Shown: positions 33,203 to 42,547, numbered from the stretch's first letter. The stretch is 63,670 nt of DNA from Lachnospiraceae bacterium (GCA_004557975.1 SFEV01000032.1:1-63670); one strand, 5' to 3'. Notes: generated by a model from the letters alone, not told the origin. Numbers and translations: made by a program.

Positions 33203-33551
33203 AATAGTTCCTCCGATTTTATACAAAAATATAATTGTCCAGAGCATCAGGCTGCGGACTGCTTCTTTGAGGCAATATGCCATCTGTCCGGAAGATGGGC
33301 TGTGACAATCACGGTAAGTGTATATGAAATAAAAGAAGGAGTCAAGAACCCCGATAAGAAAAGCAGAAAATGAAAATTCAGCCCTTTGCAGATGGATCTG
33401 CACGGTCTGGATTTTCATTTTACTGCATGGCTGAACTGTAACCAGACAAAATCCGAACTTATACATATGTGTAGTTTGGTATGGTAAATTACAGAAGAAT
33501 GGAGTATAATGCCAGAAGCAAATTTTTTGTGAAAGGCAGGAAAAATGTAAA
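33203..33551. other. Divergent intergenic region with a long hairpin
   Basis: This 349-bp gap lies between the divergent PTS IIC-like and DMT genes. AAAATGAAAATTCAG (33367-33381) pairs with CTGGATTTTCATTTT (33407-33421) at 14 of 15 positions and encloses GCAGATGGATCTGC, itself a hairpin. A TATAAT at 33505-33510 is a likely -10 for the plus-strand gene. No small gene is supported. The hairpin could act on either transcript or could bind a regulator. Confidence 0.5.
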
Positions 33552-34388
33552 ATGAGTGAGAGAAACAAAGGAAATCTCTACATACTGATGACTGCAGTGC
33601 TCTGGTCCACAGGCGGTCTGCTGATCAAATTTATTCCGGGAAATGCAGTGGCAATCAATGGCGCCCGTTCGCTGATTGCATTTCTGTTCTTCTGCATCTA
33701 CAGGAAAACGGTGAAGGTGAAAGTGAACAGACTGATTCTGGCGGCGGCCATATGCCTTGTCATGACAAATCTTCTCTATGTGACTGCCAACAAGCTGACA
33801 ACTGCGGCAAATGCCATTGTAATTCAGTATACAGCTCCCGTATACGTACTGATCTGGGACTGTATCTATCACAGGCGTGCGCCGAAGAAACAGCAGTGTT
33901 TTGTCGTACTTATGGCATTCGCGGGAATGATCCTGTTTTTCTTTGACCGGCTTGATGGCGGCCAGATGCTGGGAAATATCATAGCGATAGGATCGGGAAT
34001 TGCTTTTTCCGGAGTCTTTTTCATCAATTCTCTGCCGGAGGCCAGCAGCCAGGATTCCAGTATGATTGCGTTTTTCCTGTCCTTCCTGATCTCCATTCCG
34101 TTTCTCGGCGATGTGGGACGGATGAATGGGACGGCTCTGACGGCTCTTGTAGTACTCGGCGTATTCCAGGTGGGACTGGCGTATGTGCTGTTTGCAAAGG
34201 GTACAAAGCTGACCAGCCCGGTCAGTGCTTCGCTGATCGGACTGCTGGAAGCCGTTCTGAATCCCATATGGGTTTTCATCTTTTATGGAGAAAAGGTGGG
34301 GCGGTTTGCGCTGGCAGGAGCAGGTATTATTCTGCTTGCTGTGGTTCTGAACACACTGGCAGGGCAGGGGGAACAGGCATCAGTCTGA
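33552..34388 (+). CDS. EamA/DMT-family permease
   Basis: A 278-residue protein of ten short helices in two EamA repeats. The first starts NLYILMTAVLWSTGGLLIKF and the second starts near MLGNIIAIGSGIAFSGVFFI. The C-terminus has ASLIGLLEAVLNPIWVFIFY, the classic second-repeat signature. Family members export amino acids, nucleotides or drugs; the substrate is unknown. The last 9 bases overlap the convergent recQ stop. Confidence 0.85.
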   Translation: MSERNKGNLYILMTAVLWSTGGLLIKFIPGNAVAINGARSLIAFLFFCIYRKTVKVKVNRLILAAAICLVMTNLLYVTANKLTTAANAIVIQYTAPVYVLIWDCIYHRRAPKKQQCFVVLMAFAGMILFFFDRLDGGQMLGNIIAIGSGIAFSGVFFINSLPEASSQDSSMIAFFLSFLISIPFLGDVGRMNGTALTALVVLGVFQVGLAYVLFAKGTKLTSPVSASLIGLLEAVLNPIWVFIFYGEKVGRFALAGAGIILLAVVLNTLAGQGEQASV

Positions 34389-36209
34389 CCTGTTCTTCAC
34401 CACATCCAGAAACTGTTCCCCATATTTTTCGTATTTCATTTCCCCCACACCGGAGACGCGGAGCATCTCGCTGCGCGTCTTCGGTTTCAGAATGCACATA
34501 TGCACCAGTGTCTTATCAGAAAAAACAATGTATGGAGGTACTTTTTCCTTCCGGGCAATCTCAAGGCGGAGAGCCCGGAGTTTCTCAAATAGTCCATGGT
34601 CGATATCCTGCTCTGCGGTAACGGATGGACTTTTTTTCGTGTTCTTCGGCACCGCTGTTTTCGGCTGCTCCTTTGCTGTTTTCATGAGGACACTGCCGCC
34701 ACTTAAAATTTCGTCAGAAGTATCTGTCAGCCGCACAACATGGTATTCATCGTCGGAGACTGCCAGATAACCGTGCATGACGAGATGGTTCATGACCTGG
34801 CGGAGCAAATGGATGGAGATCTCTGTACAGCTTCCGTAATAAGGATTCTCATTCAGACGGGCGCGCAGGATTTTGGTGTTTTTGCTTCCGTGCACGGCAT
34901 CTGCGATGGTGACGATACCGTAGGCCCACCTGCATTCTTTCACGCATCCGATCAGATTCCGGGCGATCTCTGTCACATCCTTCTCCTCAAAATTTGTGAG
35001 GCAGTTGGAGCAGTTTCCGCAGTAACCGGAACCGTATTCACCGAAGTAGCGCAGGATATATTCCCGCAGGCAGTCGCTGGTGAAGCAGTAATACGTCATG
35101 CGCTTCAGACGCTCCTGTTCGCGCTCGCGGATGGTGGCGGCAGTCTCCTCATCGACGCCTTCCGGCGGTTCCATTCTGTCAATAAAAAACTGATTTGTTA
35201 CCACGTCCTGACCGGAATATAGCAGCACGCAGTCTGAGGGCAGTCCGTCGCGGCCGGCTCTTCCGGCTTCCTGGTAATAGCTCTCAATGTTTTTCGGCAT
35301 ATTGTAATGAATCACATACCGCACATTTGACTTGTCAATGCCCATGCCGAAAGCATTTGTTGCCACCATGATCTGCTTTCTGTCGTAGAGAAAGTCGTCC
35401 TGATTGTTGCGGCGTTCCGCGTCGTCGAGACCGGCGTGATATCTGGTGGCGGAATAGCCGCTCTTAATAAGCTGTTCACAGACCTCCTCTACCGTCTTGC
35501 GGGTCAGGCAGTAGATGATGCCGCATTCTCCGTGGTGTGCTTCGATGACATCAAGAGCTGACCGCCATTTATTTCCAGGCTGCCGGACGGAGAAGCTGAG
35601 ATTTTTTCTGTCAAATCCGGTCGTGATCTGCACTGGATTTTCCAGTCCCAGAAGTGCAAGAATATCCTCTTTTACTTCCCTGGTGGCAGTTGCAGTAAAC
35701 GCGGTAAGTATGGGCCGCTTCTGCAGCAGACTCACAAAATCCGGAATTTTCAGATAGCTGGGGCGGAAGTCCTGTCCCCATTGGGAAATGCAGTGTGCCT
35801 CATCCACACTGATCATGGAGATATCCATGGAGCGCACCGCTTCAATAAAGCTTTCTGTGAGCAGCCGCTCAGGTGCCACATACACAATTTTGTACTGTCC
35901 GTTCACCATGTTTTTCATGGCAGTGCGGTACTGTCCGGCGGTGAGGGAGCTGTTCAGATAGGCAGCGTGGATGCCGGCCTGATTCAGAGTGGAGACCTGA
36001 TCCTTCATAAGAGAGATCAGAGGAGAGATGACAAGGGTAATCCCCGGCATCAGAAGTGCAGGAATCTGGTAGCAGAGAGATTTGCCTGCTCCTGTGGGCA
36101 TGATACCAATTGCATCTTTACCGGAAAGAATTCCATCCACAAGCGTTTCCTGAGCTTCGCGGAAAGAATCATATCCGAAGTATTTTTTCAGTACATCATA
36201 TTTTGTCAT
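34380..36209 (-). CDS. recQ: ATP-dependent DNA helicase RecQ
   Basis: A 609-residue superfamily-2 3'-5' helicase for recombination and fork repair. Walker A is MPTGAGKSLCYQIP, the DExH box is VDEAHCISQWGQDFRPSY, and motif VI is YYQEAGRAGRDG. Zinc-binding cysteines lie in YCFTSDCLR and YCGNCSNC. An RQC winged helix follows, then a C-terminal HRDC domain (LFEKLRALRLEIARKEKVPP). The length is normal. The ATG at 36209 has AGGAACC upstream on the minus strand. It is convergent and overlapping with the DMT gene. Confidence 0.95.
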   Translation of the reverse strand: MTKYDVLKKYFGYDSFREAQETLVDGILSGKDAIGIMPTGAGKSLCYQIPALLMPGITLVISPLISLMKDQVSTLNQAGIHAAYLNSSLTAGQYRTAMKNMVNGQYKIVYVAPERLLTESFIEAVRSMDISMISVDEAHCISQWGQDFRPSYLKIPDFVSLLQKRPILTAFTATATREVKEDILALLGLENPVQITTGFDRKNLSFSVRQPGNKWRSALDVIEAHHGECGIIYCLTRKTVEEVCEQLIKSGYSATRYHAGLDDAERRNNQDDFLYDRKQIMVATNAFGMGIDKSNVRYVIHYNMPKNIESYYQEAGRAGRDGLPSDCVLLYSGQDVVTNQFFIDRMEPPEGVDEETAATIREREQERLKRMTYYCFTSDCLREYILRYFGEYGSGYCGNCSNCLTNFEEKDVTEIARNLIGCVKECRWAYGIVTIADAVHGSKNTKILRARLNENPYYGSCTEISIHLLRQVMNHLVMHGYLAVSDDEYHVVRLTDTSDEILSGGSVLMKTAKEQPKTAVPKNTKKSPSVTAEQDIDHGLFEKLRALRLEIARKEKVPPYIVFSDKTLVHMCILKPKTRSEMLRVSGVGEMKYEKYGEQFLDVVKNRSD

Positions 36210-36579
36210 ATTGCGCAGGTTCCTTATTCTATTGGATTTCTCTTCTTATATTATTTTCCTGTTTTTTCTGCTTCAGATCATACATATCGGTGAACAGTGA
36301 AGGAATTAGGATTCTACAGTCAATATACCACATGTTATTTTGCTTTTCAATACCCATCGGCGCAGCCGGTTTTCATGAGTTTGCGAATCGTATCTGTGAA
36401 GGTACTGAACAGATTTCCGGAAGAGGATGGAATCAATGAATAAGGAAGAGTTTTTCGAGAATTTTAAAAAGTCCGGAGGTACTGCAAAAATTCCGGATTA
36501 TGATGTATAATAAAAGACGAATGGTATCTGCGAAGGTACTGAACGGATGCAAAATGAAAACAGAAGAGGAGGGGCTGTC
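36210..36579. other. Intergenic region with a direct repeat and a doubtful micro-ORF
   Basis: GTATCTG(T/C)GAAGGTACTGAAC occurs at 36390 and again at 36524, 134 bases apart. A related sequence occurs at 3967. Between the two lies a 24-codon frame (36436-36510) starting MNKEEFFENFKKSGG; it lacks a clear ribosome site and may be a gene fragment. No terminator or promoter could be fixed with confidence. Confidence 0.4.
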
Positions 36580-37914
36580 ATGCAGCAGATAATTACACAG
36601 GAACTATTGCAGAATCTGGAAAGCGGATTCTTATCACAGCGTGCCAACCGAATTGCAATGGATGCAGTGATGAACAATGGTGTGCTGAACACCGCGAAAA
36701 ATGCTGAGGTTTTACGTACCACCACTCATGAATTTTCCATAAGACTGGAGCAGGGCGAGATTACGGCTCAGAAGAAAAGCGGCCGGTGCTGGATGTTTGC
36801 GGCGCTGAATACCATGCGCTTTCAGATCATGAAAAAACTGAATCTGGAAACCTTTGAACTCTCTCAGAATTATACACTGTTTTATGACAAGCTGGAAAGA
36901 GCCAATTATTTTCTGGAGAGTATACTGGAGACACTGGATGAACCTACGAACGGGCGACTGATTGCTCATCTGCTGAGCAATCCGCTCAATGACGGGGGCC
37001 AGTGGGATATGTTCTGCAATCTGATAGAAAAATATGGCATAGTTCCCAAAAGCGCCATGCCGGAGACAGTGTCATCTTCTGCCACAGCTGAGATGGGTGA
37101 TGTTATGACAGAAAAACTGCGGGGATACGCCTGCGTGCTTCGTCGGATGCATGCAGAAGGGAAGAGCGAGTCAGAACTGCGAAAGGAAAAAGACGGTATG
37201 ATCAGAACCGTTTATAATATGCTGTGTATCTGTCTTGGAGTTCCGCCCAAAAAGGTGGATCTGGAGGTCTGGGATAAGGATAAAAAGTTTATTCGCGATA
37301 TGGGACTTACACCCAGGGAATTCTATGATAAATACGTGGGCATGAATCTCGGGGATTATGTGAGCCTGATTAATGCACCAACTTCCGATAAGCCTTATTA
37401 TAAAAGCTACAGCGTAAAATTTCTCGGAAACGTGAAGGAAGGGCGTCCTGTCCATTACGTAAATCTTCCGTCGGAGGAACTGAAGAAAGTGGCCATCGCT
37501 CAGCTGAAGGACGGTCAGCCGGTATGGTTCGGCTGTGATGTGGACAAGAGTTATGACAGAGAGTCCGGCCTGATGGATATGAATCTGTATCATCTGGGAG
37601 ATCTGTTCGACACGGACTTTCGTATGAGCAAAGCAGAGCGCCTGGAATACGGACAGAGCCTGATGACCCACGCGATGGTATTTCAGGGAGTAAATCTGGA
37701 TGATGATGGAAAGCCGGTGCGCTGGTGCGTCGAGAACAGCTGGGGCAAAGAGCCGGGCAGAGACGGGTATTTTGTAATGACGGATGAATGGTTTGATGAG
37801 TATAATTACCAGGTCGTGGTACATAAAAAATATCTGTCTGAGGAGGCGCGGAAGGCATACGATGAAGAACTGATCATGCTGGAACCGTGGGATCCGATGG
37901 GGGCTTTGGCCTGA
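36580..37914 (+). CDS. pepC: Aminopeptidase C (bleomycin hydrolase family)
   Basis: A 444-residue papain-fold cysteine aminopeptidase of family C1B that trims peptides in the cytoplasm as a hexameric cage. The catalytic triad is Cys70 in SGRCWMFAALN, His364 in MTHAMVFQGV and Asn386 in CVENSWG. The start at 36580 follows AGAGGAGGGG; the upstream in-frame ATG at 36547 has none. The protein ends MLEPWDPMGALA, the usual PepC C-terminus. The PHP phosphatase gene follows 41 bases later. Confidence 0.95.
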   Translation: MQQIITQELLQNLESGFLSQRANRIAMDAVMNNGVLNTAKNAEVLRTTTHEFSIRLEQGEITAQKKSGRCWMFAALNTMRFQIMKKLNLETFELSQNYTLFYDKLERANYFLESILETLDEPTNGRLIAHLLSNPLNDGGQWDMFCNLIEKYGIVPKSAMPETVSSSATAEMGDVMTEKLRGYACVLRRMHAEGKSESELRKEKDGMIRTVYNMLCICLGVPPKKVDLEVWDKDKKFIRDMGLTPREFYDKYVGMNLGDYVSLINAPTSDKPYYKSYSVKFLGNVKEGRPVHYVNLPSEELKKVAIAQLKDGQPVWFGCDVDKSYDRESGLMDMNLYHLGDLFDTDFRMSKAERLEYGQSLMTHAMVFQGVNLDDDGKPVRWCVENSWGKEPGRDGYFVMTDEWFDEYNYQVVVHKKYLSEEARKAYDEELIMLEPWDPMGALA

Positions 37915-37955
37915 CGCTGTATAAACCGGCAGCCCGTAAAAAGCAGGAGGAAAAA

Positions 37956-38747
37956 ATGATTGCAAATTATCATACACACACCTGGCGCTGTCAGCATGCA
38001 TCAGGTACGGAACGCGAATATGTGGAGAATGCGATTGAGGGCGGTCTGAAAATTCTCGGATTTTCAGATCATACACCGATGCCGTATGATGGCGATTACG
38101 TCAGCAATGTCAAAATGCGTCTGGATCAGCTTGAGAATTATGTGGATACGGTTTTGCGCCTGAAAGAGGAGTATAAACGCGATATCGAAATTCATCTCGG
38201 CCTTGAGGTGGAGTATTATCCGAAATATTTTGAAAAGCTGCTTGCAATTACAGGGCAGTATCCAATGGAATATTTTCTTCTCGCACAGCATTTTCCCGGA
38301 AATGAGATTCATGAGGTCTTCAGCGGCGAACCGACGGATAATCCTGAATGTCTGGTACGGTATTGCAGACAGTCCAGGGAAGCGCTGGAGACAGGCTGCT
38401 TTACATATTTTGCCCATCCCGATCTCATAAATTTTACCGGAGACGCTGAAATTTATGACTTCCACATGCGTGATCTGTGCCGCTTTGCGAAAGAGAAAGA
38501 CATCCCTCTGGAGATTAATTTCCTGGGTATCTGGGACAGACGTCATTATCCCAACAGAGCATTCTGGAAAATAGCGGGAGAAGTGGGAAATAAAGTCATT
38601 TTTGGGGCAGACGCGCATCAGCCTGAAAAGGTCTGGAATCCGGAGGCCCTTGCTGTCGCAGAAAAAATAGTGGATGATTACAGCCTGATACTGGAGGACA
38701 CAGTGATTCTTCGCAGTCCGCAGGTATCAGGGGGCAAAGAACTTTGA
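37956..38747 (+). CDS. hisJ: Histidinol-phosphatase of the PHP (HisJ) family
   Basis: A 263-residue PHP-fold phosphatase. The first metal motif HTH is at residues 6-8 (NYHTHTWRCQHASG). GFSDHTPM, LGLEVEYYP, LAQHF, FAHPD and FGADAHQPEKV are the remaining metal/active-site segments. The best-known reaction is dephosphorylation of L-histidinol phosphate. No his genes are nearby, so another sugar or nucleotide phosphate is possible. The ATG at 37956 follows AGGAGG; the frame extends upstream without a ribosome site. Confidence 0.87.
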   Translation: MIANYHTHTWRCQHASGTEREYVENAIEGGLKILGFSDHTPMPYDGDYVSNVKMRLDQLENYVDTVLRLKEEYKRDIEIHLGLEVEYYPKYFEKLLAITGQYPMEYFLLAQHFPGNEIHEVFSGEPTDNPECLVRYCRQSREALETGCFTYFAHPDLINFTGDAEIYDFHMRDLCRFAKEKDIPLEINFLGIWDRRHYPNRAFWKIAGEVGNKVIFGADAHQPEKVWNPEALAVAEKIVDDYSLILEDTVILRSPQVSGGKEL

Positions 38748-38773
38748 AACTGATAGACAAAGGAGGAGATTTT

Positions 38774-38953
38774 ATGGACTGGGGACCTTTTGAGTACGTT
38801 GTAAAGAGAATTGACGGCGATTATGCCGTTCTGGAGCGCAGTGACATTGTGTCAGAGGAGGAGAAGCTGGTAGCGCGCGCACTTCTTCCTCCGGAGATCA
38901 ATGAAGGTACAAAGCTCCGCTATGAGTGCCTTGCATATGAAATCCTGGAGTAA
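38774..38953 (+). CDS. DUF3006 small protein
   Basis: A 59-residue acidic protein with the DUF3006 pattern RIDGDYAVLERSD then LLPPEINEGTKLRYE, a small beta-fold of unknown function. AAAGGAGGAG precedes the ATG at 38774; an in-frame TTG at 38744 overlaps the previous gene and lacks a ribosome site. DUF3006 genes are often found beside ComEC/metallo-hydrolase or nuclease genes. Here the next gene, 3 bases on, is a secreted nuclease, so the two are probably co-translated. Confidence 0.8.
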   Translation: MDWGPFEYVVKRIDGDYAVLERSDIVSEEEKLVARALLPPEINEGTKLRYECLAYEILE

Positions 38954-38956
38954 TTT

Positions 38957-39751
38957 ATGAGTAAAAGCTGCAAAAGAAAGAAATACGGCAGATCGTACGA
39001 CGGATCTTATCCGCGCAGAAAAAGACGGAAAAAATGGAAAAGTTTTCTGACAGTTCTTCTGATTGCGCTGGCGTTATTCTGTGCCTGCTGTCCCAGTCTG
39101 GTGCAGCAGTATGTTCCGTGGCTTCCACAGCTGCTCTGGCATGGCTCCAGTGTCAGTCTGGATGAAATACCGGATTACAGCGGACAGCCTTATGTGATTG
39201 TGGACAATAACATGCCGCAGTTTACAGAAAAAGAGATAACGACCATGTCGTACGAGTCCTACGGAGTTCAGGATTTGCTGGGGAGGTGCGGCGCCGCCGA
39301 GGCATGCATCGGCCAGGATCTGATGCCGACTGAAAATCGGGAAAGCATCAGTTCGGTAAAGCCTTCCGGATGGCAGGTACAGACGTATGATTTTGTGGAT
39401 CAGCAGTATCTTTACAACCGCTGTCATCTGATCGGTTTTCAGCTCACAGGTGAAAATGCCAATGAACGGAACCTGATTACCGGAACCAGGTATATGAATG
39501 TAGAGGGGATGCTTCCGTTTGAGAATCAGGTGGCAGAGTACATTGAGCGCACCGATAATCACGTAATGTATCGCGTGACACCGGTATTTGAGGGAGCCAA
39601 TCTGGTGGCAGACGGTGTGCAGATGGAGGCGTATTCGGTGGAGGACAACGGAAGAGGTGTCTGTTTTAATGTGTTTGTCTACAACGTGCAGCCTGGAGTG
39701 GTGATTGATTATCTGACCGGGAAGAGCCATGCGGCGTCTGTCTATGGCTGA
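38957..39751 (+). CDS. Membrane-anchored DNA/RNA non-specific endonuclease
   Basis: A 264-residue protein. A very basic N-terminus (KRKKYGRSYDGSYPRRKRRK) precedes one membrane helix (residues 30-45), leaving the nuclease domain outside. The beta-beta-alpha metal core has NRCHLIGFQLTGENANERNL, with His157 as general base, and GTRYMNVEGMLPFE as the metal Asn region. The usual DRGH reads NRCH, a variant seen in EndA/DNase-like clostridial and streptococcal nucleases. Likely roles are nucleic-acid scavenging or DNA processing for uptake. The small DUF3006 gene lies 3 bases upstream. Confidence 0.85.
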   Translation: MSKSCKRKKYGRSYDGSYPRRKRRKKWKSFLTVLLIALALFCACCPSLVQQYVPWLPQLLWHGSSVSLDEIPDYSGQPYVIVDNNMPQFTEKEITTMSYESYGVQDLLGRCGAAEACIGQDLMPTENRESISSVKPSGWQVQTYDFVDQQYLYNRCHLIGFQLTGENANERNLITGTRYMNVEGMLPFENQVAEYIERTDNHVMYRVTPVFEGANLVADGVQMEAYSVEDNGRGVCFNVFVYNVQPGVVIDYLTGKSHAASVYG

Positions 39752-39786
39752 GGGAATATTTGCAGACACAAATTTTTCACAAGAAA

Positions 39787-39829
39787 TTAGCACTCACCTA
39801 TTGACAGTGCTAACAACTAGTGTTATAGT
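39787..39829 (+). promoter_or_regulatory. CIRCE operator overlapping the clpB promoter
   Basis: TTAGCACTC (39787-39795), nine bases, then CAGTGCTAA (39805-39813) match the CIRCE element (TTAGCACTC-N9-GAGTGCTAA) at all but one position. The promoter TTGACA (39801-39806), 17 bases, TATAGT (39824-39829) overlaps the right arm. HrcA bound here would block transcription at low temperature and release it on heat shock. Confidence 0.9.
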
Positions 39830-39943
39830 TCGGATATAACAAATGAACAGACTGGTCAGATGAGCTGTCATATCATTTTGACCGGTTTTTTGGGAGTTAT
39901 ATCGGAGATACTATCGGTAGCTCTGAGAGTGAGGAGGGTGCTT

Positions 39944-42547
39944 ATGAATATCAGCAAATTTACACAGAAGTCACTGCAGGCAGTGAACGATCTGGAAAAA
40001 ATAGCCCTTCAGGCGGGAAACCAGGAGATTGAGCAGGAGCATCTGCTGTATGCGCTGCTGCACCAGGAGGACAGCCTGATCGGTAAATTGATAGAGAAGA
40101 TGGAGATCCAGCGGGAATATTTTGAGAACCGCGTAGACCAGGCGATCAATGCGAGAGTAAAGGTATCCGGCGGTAATGCATACGTGGGCCAGTACTTGAA
40201 CAAAGCGCTGATCAATGCTGAGGACGAGGCGAAGCGGATGGGCGATGAATATGTGTCGGTCGAGCATCTGTTTCTGGCCCTGCTGGACAATCCCAGTCCG
40301 TCCATGAAGCAGTTCTGGAAGGAGTTTGGGATTACAAAGGAGCGTTTCCTGCAGGCACTGTCGACGGTGCGCGGCAATCAGCGTGTCACCTCTGACAACC
40401 CGGAAGCGACGTACGACACTTTAAATAAATACGGGCAGGATCTTGTCGAGCGGGCGAGAAATCAGAAGCTTGATCCGGTGATCGGACGTGATGCCGAGAT
40501 CCGGAATGTGATCCGGATCCTGTCGAGAAAAACAAAGAACAATCCGGTGCTGATCGGTGAGCCTGGCGTCGGCAAGACGGCAGCTGTTGAAGGGCTGGCG
40601 CAGCGTATCGTGCGCGGTGATGTGCCGGAGGGCCTTAAGAATAAGAAGATTTTTGCTCTCGATATGGGAGCTCTGGTGGCAGGAGCCAAGTACCGCGGCG
40701 AGTTTGAGGAACGTCTGAAGGCTGTGCTGGAGGAAGTCCGCAAGAGCGAAGGCGAAATCATTCTGTTTATTGATGAGCTGCATCTGATTGTCGGTGCAGG
40801 CAAGACAGAGGGCGCCATGGATGCCGGAAATATGCTGAAGCCTATGCTGGCCAGAGGTGAGCTGCACTGTATCGGTGCGACGACGCTGGATGAATACAGA
40901 AAGTATATTGAGAAGGATCCTGCTCTTGAGCGAAGGTTCCAGCCTGTTATGGTAGACGAACCGTCTGTGGAGGATACCATTTCAATTCTGCGTGGCCTCA
41001 AAGAGAGATACGAGGTATTCCACGGTGTCAAGATCACCGACAGTGCTCTTGTGGCAGCGGCAACACTGTCGCACCGGTATATTTCAGACCGTTTTCTGCC
41101 GGATAAAGCCATTGACCTTGTGGATGAAGCATGTGCTCTGATCAAGACAGAGCTGGATTCACTGCCGACGGAGCTGGATGAGTTGCAGCGCCGTATCATG
41201 CAGATGGAGATTGAAGAGGCTGCTCTGAAAAAAGAGACGGATAAGCCGAGCCACGAGCGGCTGGAAGTTCTGCAGCGGGAGCTGGCAGAACTGCGCGACG
41301 AGTTTAATTCTCAGAAGGCTCAGTGGGACAATGAAAAGAAAGCAGTGGAGAATCTGTCCGCGCTGCGCGAGCAGATCGAGGCTTTAAATAAAGAAATCGA
41401 GATGGCGAAGCGAAAATATGACCTGAACCGTGCGGCGGAGCTACAGTACGGTGAGCTTCCGAAGCTCCAGCAGCAGCTGGCCATTGAGGAGGAGAGGGTC
41501 AACAGCCGTGAGATGACTCTGGTGCATGAGAGTGTGACCGAAGAAGAAATTTCGAAGATTATTTCGCGGTGGACCGGTATTCCGGTGGCGAAGCTCACAC
41601 AGGGCGAGCGGGCGAAGATTCTTGCTCTTGATGAGGAGCTGCATAAGAGAGTGATCGGCCAGGATGATGGCGTCCAGAAGGTGACGGAGGCGATTCTCCG
41701 TTCCAAGGCCGGAATCAAGGACCCCACAAAACCGATCGGTTCCTTCCTGTTTCTCGGTCCGACCGGTGTCGGCAAGACGGAGCTCGCAAAAGCCCTTGCG
41801 GAGAACCTGTTCGATGATGAACAGAATATGGTCCGCATTGATATGAGTGAATATATGGAGAAGCACTCTGTCTCCCGTCTGATCGGAGCACCTCCAGGAT
41901 ACGTAGGATACGAGGAGGGCGGTCAGCTGACCGAGGCGGTACGCCGCAAGCCGTATTCCGTTGTCCTCTTTGATGAGGTGGAAAAGGCACATCCGGATGT
42001 ATTCAATGTGCTGCTTCAGGTGCTTGATGACGGGCGTATTACGGATTCTCAGGGCAGGACGGTTGATTTCAAAAATACGATCCTGATTATGACTTCCAAT
42101 ATCGGCTCTCAGTATCTGCTGGAGGGCATTGAGCCGGACGGAAGCATCCGTCAGGAAAATCAGGATCTTGTGATGGAGCAGCTTCGCGCAAGTTTCCGGC
42201 CGGAATTTCTGAACCGTCTCGATGAAATTATAATGTTTAAGCCGTTGACAAAGGACAACATTGGCAATATCATTGATCTCATGGTGGCAGATCTCAATAA
42301 GCGCCTGGCAGGTCAGGATATCAGACTCGAGCTGGATCCTTCGGCGAAGGATTATATCATTGACGGCGGCTACGACCCGGTATACGGTGCGAGACCTCTG
42401 AAGCGTTTTCTGCAGAAGAATGTGGAGACACTGGCGGCACGCCTGATTCTGTCCGGACAGGTTGGCATGGATGATACAATCGTATTCACCGTAAATGAGG
42501 GTGCGCTGACGGCGGAAGTGAGACCGCATGTGGAGATCGTTGAATAA
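39944..42547 (+). CDS. clpB: ATP-dependent disaggregase ClpB
   Basis: An 867-residue Hsp100 chaperone that works with DnaK to resolve aggregates. Order: N-terminal Clp repeats (residues 1-145), first AAA+ domain with GEPGVGKTAAVEGLAQRI and LFIDELHLIVGAG, the long coiled-coil M domain typical of ClpB rather than ClpC (about 400-525), second AAA+ domain with LGPTGVGKTELAKALAENL and VVLFDEVEKAHPD, and a C-terminal D2-small domain. I use the ATG at 39944 behind GAGGAGGG. It is under CIRCE/HrcA control and shares a terminator with DUF4250. Confidence 0.96.
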   Translation: MNISKFTQKSLQAVNDLEKIALQAGNQEIEQEHLLYALLHQEDSLIGKLIEKMEIQREYFENRVDQAINARVKVSGGNAYVGQYLNKALINAEDEAKRMGDEYVSVEHLFLALLDNPSPSMKQFWKEFGITKERFLQALSTVRGNQRVTSDNPEATYDTLNKYGQDLVERARNQKLDPVIGRDAEIRNVIRILSRKTKNNPVLIGEPGVGKTAAVEGLAQRIVRGDVPEGLKNKKIFALDMGALVAGAKYRGEFEERLKAVLEEVRKSEGEIILFIDELHLIVGAGKTEGAMDAGNMLKPMLARGELHCIGATTLDEYRKYIEKDPALERRFQPVMVDEPSVEDTISILRGLKERYEVFHGVKITDSALVAAATLSHRYISDRFLPDKAIDLVDEACALIKTELDSLPTELDELQRRIMQMEIEEAALKKETDKPSHERLEVLQRELAELRDEFNSQKAQWDNEKKAVENLSALREQIEALNKEIEMAKRKYDLNRAAELQYGELPKLQQQLAIEEERVNSREMTLVHESVTEEEISKIISRWTGIPVAKLTQGERAKILALDEELHKRVIGQDDGVQKVTEAILRSKAGIKDPTKPIGSFLFLGPTGVGKTELAKALAENLFDDEQNMVRIDMSEYMEKHSVSRLIGAPPGYVGYEEGGQLTEAVRRKPYSVVLFDEVEKAHPDVFNVLLQVLDDGRITDSQGRTVDFKNTILIMTSNIGSQYLLEGIEPDGSIRQENQDLVMEQLRASFRPEFLNRLDEIIMFKPLTKDNIGNIIDLMVADLNKRLAGQDIRLELDPSAKDYIIDGGYDPVYGARPLKRFLQKNVETLAARLILSGQVGMDDTIVFTVNEGALTAEVRPHVEIVE

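Noticed and set aside
33203..33568. N-terminal extension of the PTS IIC-like protein to an upstream start
   Set aside because: The added residues are not membrane-protein-like, and a GGAGGAAC site sits exactly before the ATG at 33202.
36436..36510. A 24-codon peptide gene between the direct repeats before pepC
   Set aside because: There is no convincing ribosome site and no recognisable product, so it is mentioned only within the intergenic entry.
41441..42529. A 362-codon minus-strand open frame opposite clpB
   Set aside because: It mirrors the second AAA+ domain of ClpB; there is no independent evidence for translation.
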